DNA of 8,706 nucleotides. Origin: DASXRA01 sp036506155. Lineage in GTDB: Bacteria > Actinomycetota > Actinomycetes > Mycobacteriales > Jatrophihabitantaceae. The DNA lies in NCBI GenBank assembly GCA_036506155.1, contig DASXSF010000032.1:1-8706 (forward strand), given 5' to 3'. Of this stretch, positions 5,558 through 8,706 are shown piece after piece (position 1 is the stretch's first letter; each line of letters starts with the position of its first letter). The position numbers and the translations under genes are program-made. The notes below the pieces were generated by a model. It was not told the DNA's origin and did not search any database. It worked only from the letters and a program-made list of their open reading frames with translations.

Positions 5558-8308
5558 ATGGGCGTCTCCAGCGGTGATCCCGGAACAGGGCTGCTAGACC
5601 GGCGCGGCGAGCGCGCAGCAGTGGATCGACTGCTCGACCGAGCGCGGGCCGGCAACAGCGCCGTGCTGGTCGTGCGCGGAGAGCCCGGGATTGGCAAGAC
5701 GGTCCTGCTGGACTATGCGGCGAGCCGGGCGTCGGCGTCGGGGTTTCGTGTGGTCCGGGGCTGGGGCGTTGAGTCGGAAATGGAGCTGGCATTCGCCGGG
5801 CTGCACCAGTTATGTGTGCCGTTGCTCGGCCGGCTCGAGCACCTGCCGAAGCCGCAGCGTGACGCGTTGGCGGTCGCGTTCGGGATGCGGGACGGGCAGG
5901 CTCCGGATCGTTTCCTGGTCGGCCTGGCCGTGCTGAGCCTGCTGGCCGCGACGGCGGAGGATCAGCCGCTGGCCTGCGTGGTGGACGACGCGCAGTGGCT
6001 CGACCGGGCGTCGGTGCAGTGCCTGGCGTTCGCGGCGCGGCGGCTGCTGGCCGAGCCGATCGCCCTGGTCTTCGCGGTGCGCGAGCCCGGCGACGATCAA
6101 GAACTGGCCGGGATGCCCGGGCTGACCGTCACCGGGCTCGGCCTCGACGACGCGCGCACGTTGCTGGCCACCGCGATCAGCGGACGGGTGGACGCGGACG
6201 TGCGGGACCGTATCGTCGCCGAGACAGGCGGCAACCCGCTCGCCCTGCTGCAACTGCCCCGCGGACTGGGTCCGGGCGAGCTCGCGGGCGGTTTTTGGCT
6301 GCCCGACCCGCGGCCGCTTGCCAGCCGCATCGAAGACAGCTTTTACCGACAGTTCCGGTCGCTTCCGCGCCAAACACGGCGGTTCTTGCTGACCGCCGCG
6401 GCCGAGCCGACCGGCGACGTGACCGTGTTGTGGCGCGCGGCCGAGCTGCAGGGGATCCCACCCGACGCAGCAGCGGCGGCCGAGACTGCTGGACTGGTCG
6501 AGCTCGGCGCCCGGGTCCACTTCGGCCATCCCCTGGCCCGCTCCGCGGTCTACCAGGCGGCCTCCGCAGGTGACCGACGGGCAGCGCACCGGGCTCTGGC
6601 CGAGGCGACCGACCCCGACGCCGATGCTGACCGGCGGGCGTGGCATCTGGCCCACGCCGCGCCCCGGCCGGACGAGACAGTGGCCGCCGAGCTGGAACGC
6701 TCAGCCGGCCGGGCGCAGGCGCGCGGGGGCCTAGCCGCCGCCGCCGCGTTCCTCGAGCGCGCGGCGGCGCTGACCCCGGACTCGGCGCAGCGGGGCGAAC
6801 GTGCGCTGGCCGCGGCCCAGGCGAAGATCCAAGCGGGCGCGTTCGATGCCGCGGTGAAGCTGCTCGGCATGGCCGAGGCCGCACCGCTCGACGAATTCAA
6901 GCGTGCTCGCGCCGATCTCCTGCGGGCACAGCTTGCATTCGCGGCAAGCCAGGGCAGCGATGCCCCGCCACTGCTGCTGAAAGCGGCCAAACGACTCGAG
7001 TCCATTGACGCCGACCTGGCCCGGGCCACATACCTGGACGCGATGATGGCCGCACTTTTTGCATGCCGCCTGGCCGGTCCCGATGGCGATATGCCGGAGG
7101 TGGCACGCGCGGCCAGTGCGGCACCGCGGTCGCCGCACGCGCCTATCGCGCCCGATCTCCTCCTCGACGGCCTGGCCGCGCACTTCACCGAGGGGCCTTC
7201 GGCCGGAGCTCCCATCCTGCGGCGCGCGCTGAGCGCCTTCGACCGGGAGCCGTCCGGAGAAGTGGACTTTCGCGGGCTGTCGTTGGCGTTCACCGTGGCG
7301 ATGAACATGTGGGATGCCGAGCGCTCCGAGATGCTCTCCAATCGGTATGTCCAGCTCGCGCGTGAGGCCGGCGCGCTCAGCGAGCTTCCTCTTGCCCTCA
7401 CCCAGCACGCCCACGTGCTGTTTCTCGCTGGCGAGCTGGACGCCGCGGCGTCACTGGTAGAGGAAGTGCAGGTCGCGACGGAAGCGACGGGGAGCACGTT
7501 CGAGCCGTACGCCGCCATGAGCTTGGCCGCGTTGCGCGGCAGCGAAGTCGAAGCATCCGCCCTCATCGAAGCCATCAACAAGGATGTGCGACGGCGCGGC
7601 GAAGGAATCGGGATAACCGTTGCCGAGTGGTCGAACGCCGTGCTCAACAACGGCCTCGGCCGCTACCAGAAGGCGCTGTCCGCGGACGAGCGGGCCACCG
7701 AGAACTACGACGGGGAGCTGGTCTTCCCGAGCTGGGGTCTGGTCGAACTGATCGAGGCGGCCGCCCGGTCCGGGTCACCCGAACGCGGGACCGCGGCCAT
7801 GCAGCGGCTCGCGGAGTGCACCAGCGTCAGCGGCAGCGACTGGGCGCTCGGCGTCGAAGCGCGCTCACGAGCGCTGCTGAACGACGGCGAGTCTGCCGAT
7901 CGGCTGTACCGCGAGGCGATCGAGCGGCTTGGCCGCACCCGGATCCGCGCGGAACTGGCCCGCGCGCATCTGGTCTACGGCGAATGGCTGCGACGCGAAA
8001 ATCGCCGTACCGAGGCACGCGAGCAGCTCCGCTCCGCGTACCAGATGCTGACTGCGATGCGCATGGAGGCCTTCGCGGACCGCGCCCGCCACGAGCTGCT
8101 GGCCACCGGGGAAACCGTGCGCAAGCGCACGGTCGAGACCCTCACCGATCTCACGGCCCAGGAGGCCCAGATCGCCAAGCTGGCCCGGGACGGGCGCACC
8201 AACCAGGAGATCGGCAGCCAGCTGTTCATCAGCCCCCGCACCGTCGAATGGCACCTGGGCAACGTCTTTACCAAGTTGGGCATCACCTCACGCAAGGACC
8301 TCCGCTGA
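5558..8308 (+). CDS. Large AAA ATPase LuxR-family transcriptional regulator
   Basis: The product has 916 residues, the usual size for this class. The ATG at 5558 follows CAGGA with about nine bases of spacing, and the usual opening 'LLDRRGERAAVDRLL' starts at residue 12. An N-terminal AAA/NTPase domain carries Walker A GEPGIGKT (41-48) and Walker B ACVVDDAQWLD (139-149), then the FAVREP sensor strand and ETGGNPLALLQLPRGL. The middle (about 380-850) is a long Ala-rich helical-repeat region, probably a TPR-like ligand or protein sensor. The C-terminal helix-turn-helix (about 862-916) is a GerE/LuxR type: LTAQEAQIAKLARDGRTNQE, then SPRTVEWHLGNVFTKLG. It is known as the MalT/LAL-like regulator family: ATP-dependent activators whose signal varies. 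Here it is divergent from the BON gene and orphan of any biosynthetic cluster, so its target is unknown. Confidence 0.95.
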   Translation: MGVSSGDPGTGLLDRRGERAAVDRLLDRARAGNSAVLVVRGEPGIGKTVLLDYAASRASASGFRVVRGWGVESEMELAFAGLHQLCVPLLGRLEHLPKPQRDALAVAFGMRDGQAPDRFLVGLAVLSLLAATAEDQPLACVVDDAQWLDRASVQCLAFAARRLLAEPIALVFAVREPGDDQELAGMPGLTVTGLGLDDARTLLATAISGRVDADVRDRIVAETGGNPLALLQLPRGLGPGELAGGFWLPDPRPLASRIEDSFYRQFRSLPRQTRRFLLTAAAEPTGDVTVLWRAAELQGIPPDAAAAAETAGLVELGARVHFGHPLARSAVYQAASAGDRRAAHRALAEATDPDADADRRAWHLAHAAPRPDETVAAELERSAGRAQARGGLAAAAAFLERAAALTPDSAQRGERALAAAQAKIQAGAFDAAVKLLGMAEAAPLDEFKRARADLLRAQLAFAASQGSDAPPLLLKAAKRLESIDADLARATYLDAMMAALFACRLAGPDGDMPEVARAASAAPRSPHAPIAPDLLLDGLAAHFTEGPSAGAPILRRALSAFDREPSGEVDFRGLSLAFTVAMNMWDAERSEMLSNRYVQLAREAGALSELPLALTQHAHVLFLAGELDAAASLVEEVQVATEATGSTFEPYAAMSLAALRGSEVEASALIEAINKDVRRRGEGIGITVAEWSNAVLNNGLGRYQKALSADERATENYDGELVFPSWGLVELIEAAARSGSPERGTAAMQRLAECTSVSGSDWALGVEARSRALLNDGESADRLYREAIERLGRTRIRAELARAHLVYGEWLRRENRRTEAREQLRSAYQMLTAMRMEAFADRARHELLATGETVRKRTVETLTDLTAQEAQIAKLARDGRTNQEIGSQLFISPRTVEWHLGNVFTKLGITSRKDLR

Positions 8309-8327
8309 CGCCACCGCCCGATCCGCC

Positions 8328-8352
8328 GGTGACCTCCCGAGCAGCAGTCACC
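8328..8352 (+). terminator. Weak hairpin after the LuxR gene
   Basis: GGTGAC (8328-8333) and GTCACC (8347-8352) can pair around a 13-base loop 20 bases after the regulator stop. There is no U-run. It is only a weak candidate; the GC-rich palindromes further on are alternative stop points. Confidence 0.25.
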
Positions 8353-8394
8353 TCGCCGCAGCGCCTGCCGGGCCGCTGGGAGCAAACGTAGAGG

Positions 8395-8446
8395 CGGCTT
8401 CGCCGGTACCCGTGCCCGGGCACAACCCGGGGGCCTCGACCCGGGG
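8395..8446. repeat. GC-rich palindromes downstream of the LuxR gene
   Basis: A tight CGGC-TTC-GCCG hairpin (8395-8405), a perfect 12-base palindrome GTGCCCGGGCAC (8412-8423) and a repeated CCCGGGG (8426-8432, 8440-8446) follow one another. Together they could form a strong RNA structure and act as a bidirectional or T-less terminator for the LuxR transcript, a common arrangement in high-GC actinobacteria. No experimental signature is visible. Confidence 0.35.
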
Positions 8447-8463
8447 CTGCGCCGGGGACGACC

Positions 8464-8479
8464 CGCGCCGATCGGCGCG
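8464..8479. promoter_or_regulatory. 16-base perfect palindrome upstream of the zinc-ribbon stub
   Basis: CGCGCCGATCGGCGCG reads the same on both strands and ends 11 bases before the ATG at 8491. The location suggests a repressor site or an RNA hairpin masking the ribosome site; the start has no clear Shine-Dalgarno box of its own. Confidence 0.4.
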
Positions 8480-8490
8480 ACCGTTACTGC

Positions 8491-8566
8491 ATGAACGAGA
8501 CCTGCGACCGGTGCGGGCCAGCCGTCCGCGCGGTGTACCGCGCCGAGCGCGCCGGCGAGCTTTGCC
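8491..8566 (+). pseudogene. N-terminal stub of a small zinc-ribbon protein (DUF7455-like), disrupted by an insertion sequence
   Basis: The 25 codons MNETCDRCGPAVRAVYRAER plus AGELC match the start of the common actinobacterial family that opens 'CDRCGPAVRAVYR-DR-GELYLC-HC' and runs to about 60-70 residues, with two CxxC pairs binding zinc. Only the first CxxC pair is present. The similarity stops within one residue of the inverted-repeat end of the ISL3-type element at 8567. After that the frame runs as shadow codons antisense to the transposase. The second Cys pair and C-terminus either lie beyond the element or are lost. Confidence 0.65.
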
Positions 8567-8706
8567 GGCTCTTCGGTTCTAAGCGTGGTTCGGTCGCTGT
8601 CGGTAGGGCCGTGATGCGTCGGCGACGAGCAGGATGCGCAGCCGATAGTTGCTGAAGTTGCGGAAGCCGTGGGCGAGTCGTCGGGTCTTCTCAATGAGCA
8701 GGTTGA
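8567..8706 (-). mobile_element. End of an ISL3-family insertion sequence, running off the window
   Basis: GGCTCTTCGG at 8567-8576 agrees with the conserved outer end of ISL3-family inverted repeats, and it is followed inward by the end of an ISL3-type transposase gene on the minus strand. ISL3 elements usually make 8-base target duplications; the candidate copy here would be the eight bases before the end (8559-8566). The far end, with the second copy, lies outside the window. Confidence 0.65.
8579..8706 (-). CDS. C-terminal part of ISL3-family transposase, cut by window edge
   Basis: The last 41 codons and the stop (TAG, 8581-8579) are visible. The residues include NLLIEKTRRLAHGFRNFSNY, then RLRILLVADASRPYRQR and the end PNHA. 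The 'N--IE--KR--HGFRNF-NYR-R' block followed shortly by the stop is the standard C-terminus of ISL3 transposases (DDE superfamily, Transposase_12), as in many actinobacterial copies. There is no defect in the visible part. The catalytic residues and the N-terminal zinc-finger region would lie beyond the right edge, so whether the copy is intact cannot be judged. Confidence 0.85.
   Translation of the reverse strand, partial: NLLIEKTRRLAHGFRNFSNYRLRILLVADASRPYRQRPNHA

Noticed and set aside
6550..7650. Minus-strand 366-codon open frame inside the LuxR gene
   Set aside because: Ser/Ala/Arg-rich antisense shadow of the regulator, with no domain or ribosome site.
7627..8391. Plus-strand 254-codon frame overlapping the LuxR 3' end
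   Set aside because: Arg/Gly/Pro-rich shadow in another frame; the helix-turn-helix lies in the longer frame.

Overview
The window is high-GC DNA with strong G/C third-position bias and GGAGG-type ribosome binding sites. Its gene families (DUF1003, HdeD/DUF308, three-BON-domain protein, DUF304/bPH2, large AAA-LuxR regulator, a DUF7455-like zinc-ribbon stub) point to an actinobacterium. I cannot fix the genus from this sequence. Six genes look intact. The rest is gene fragments and insertion-sequence remnants, so this is a worn chromosomal or accessory region rather than a compact operon.

Layout. Bases 1-1177 are a gene graveyard. They hold the 5' end of a membrane or secreted protein gene (minus, cut by the window edge), a stump of a DrrA-type ABC ATPase (minus), a frameshifted piece of an AAA-LuxR regulator (minus) and the frameshifted C-terminus of a short-chain dehydrogenase (plus). 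I see nothing recognisable in 938-1177. Bases 1178-1609 encode an intact small coiled-coil protein. Bases 1633-2008 hold two pieces of one decayed kup potassium-transporter gene. The C-terminal piece lies on the minus strand and the adjoining internal piece on the plus strand, so the gene was broken and rearranged. Bases 2148-2738 encode a two-helix membrane protein with a bacterial PH domain. Nothing recognisable lies in 2739-2912. Bases 2913-3198 contain an IS701-like transposase tail with its terminal repeat, then a frameshifted remnant of an unknown conserved gene that reaches the end of the DUF1003 gene.

Bases 3197-5324 carry three intact minus-strand genes: DUF1003 membrane protein, HdeD-like membrane protein and three-BON-domain protein. 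Divergent from the last, at 5558-8308, is a complete 916-residue AAA-LuxR transcription regulator. The 233-base gap between them has a GTAGGAC/GTCCTAC inverted repeat overlapping a possible -10 box. After the regulator come GC-rich palindromes and the first 25 codons of a small zinc-ribbon gene, interrupted by the end of an ISL3-family element that runs off the window.

How the genes may work together: DUF1003, HdeD, BON and PH proteins are all linked with the envelope or with stress in other bacteria. A local envelope/stress cluster, possibly controlled by the adjacent LuxR protein, is a reasonable inference but is not shown by the sequence. I found no CRISPR array, tRNA, rRNA or clear novel defence system.
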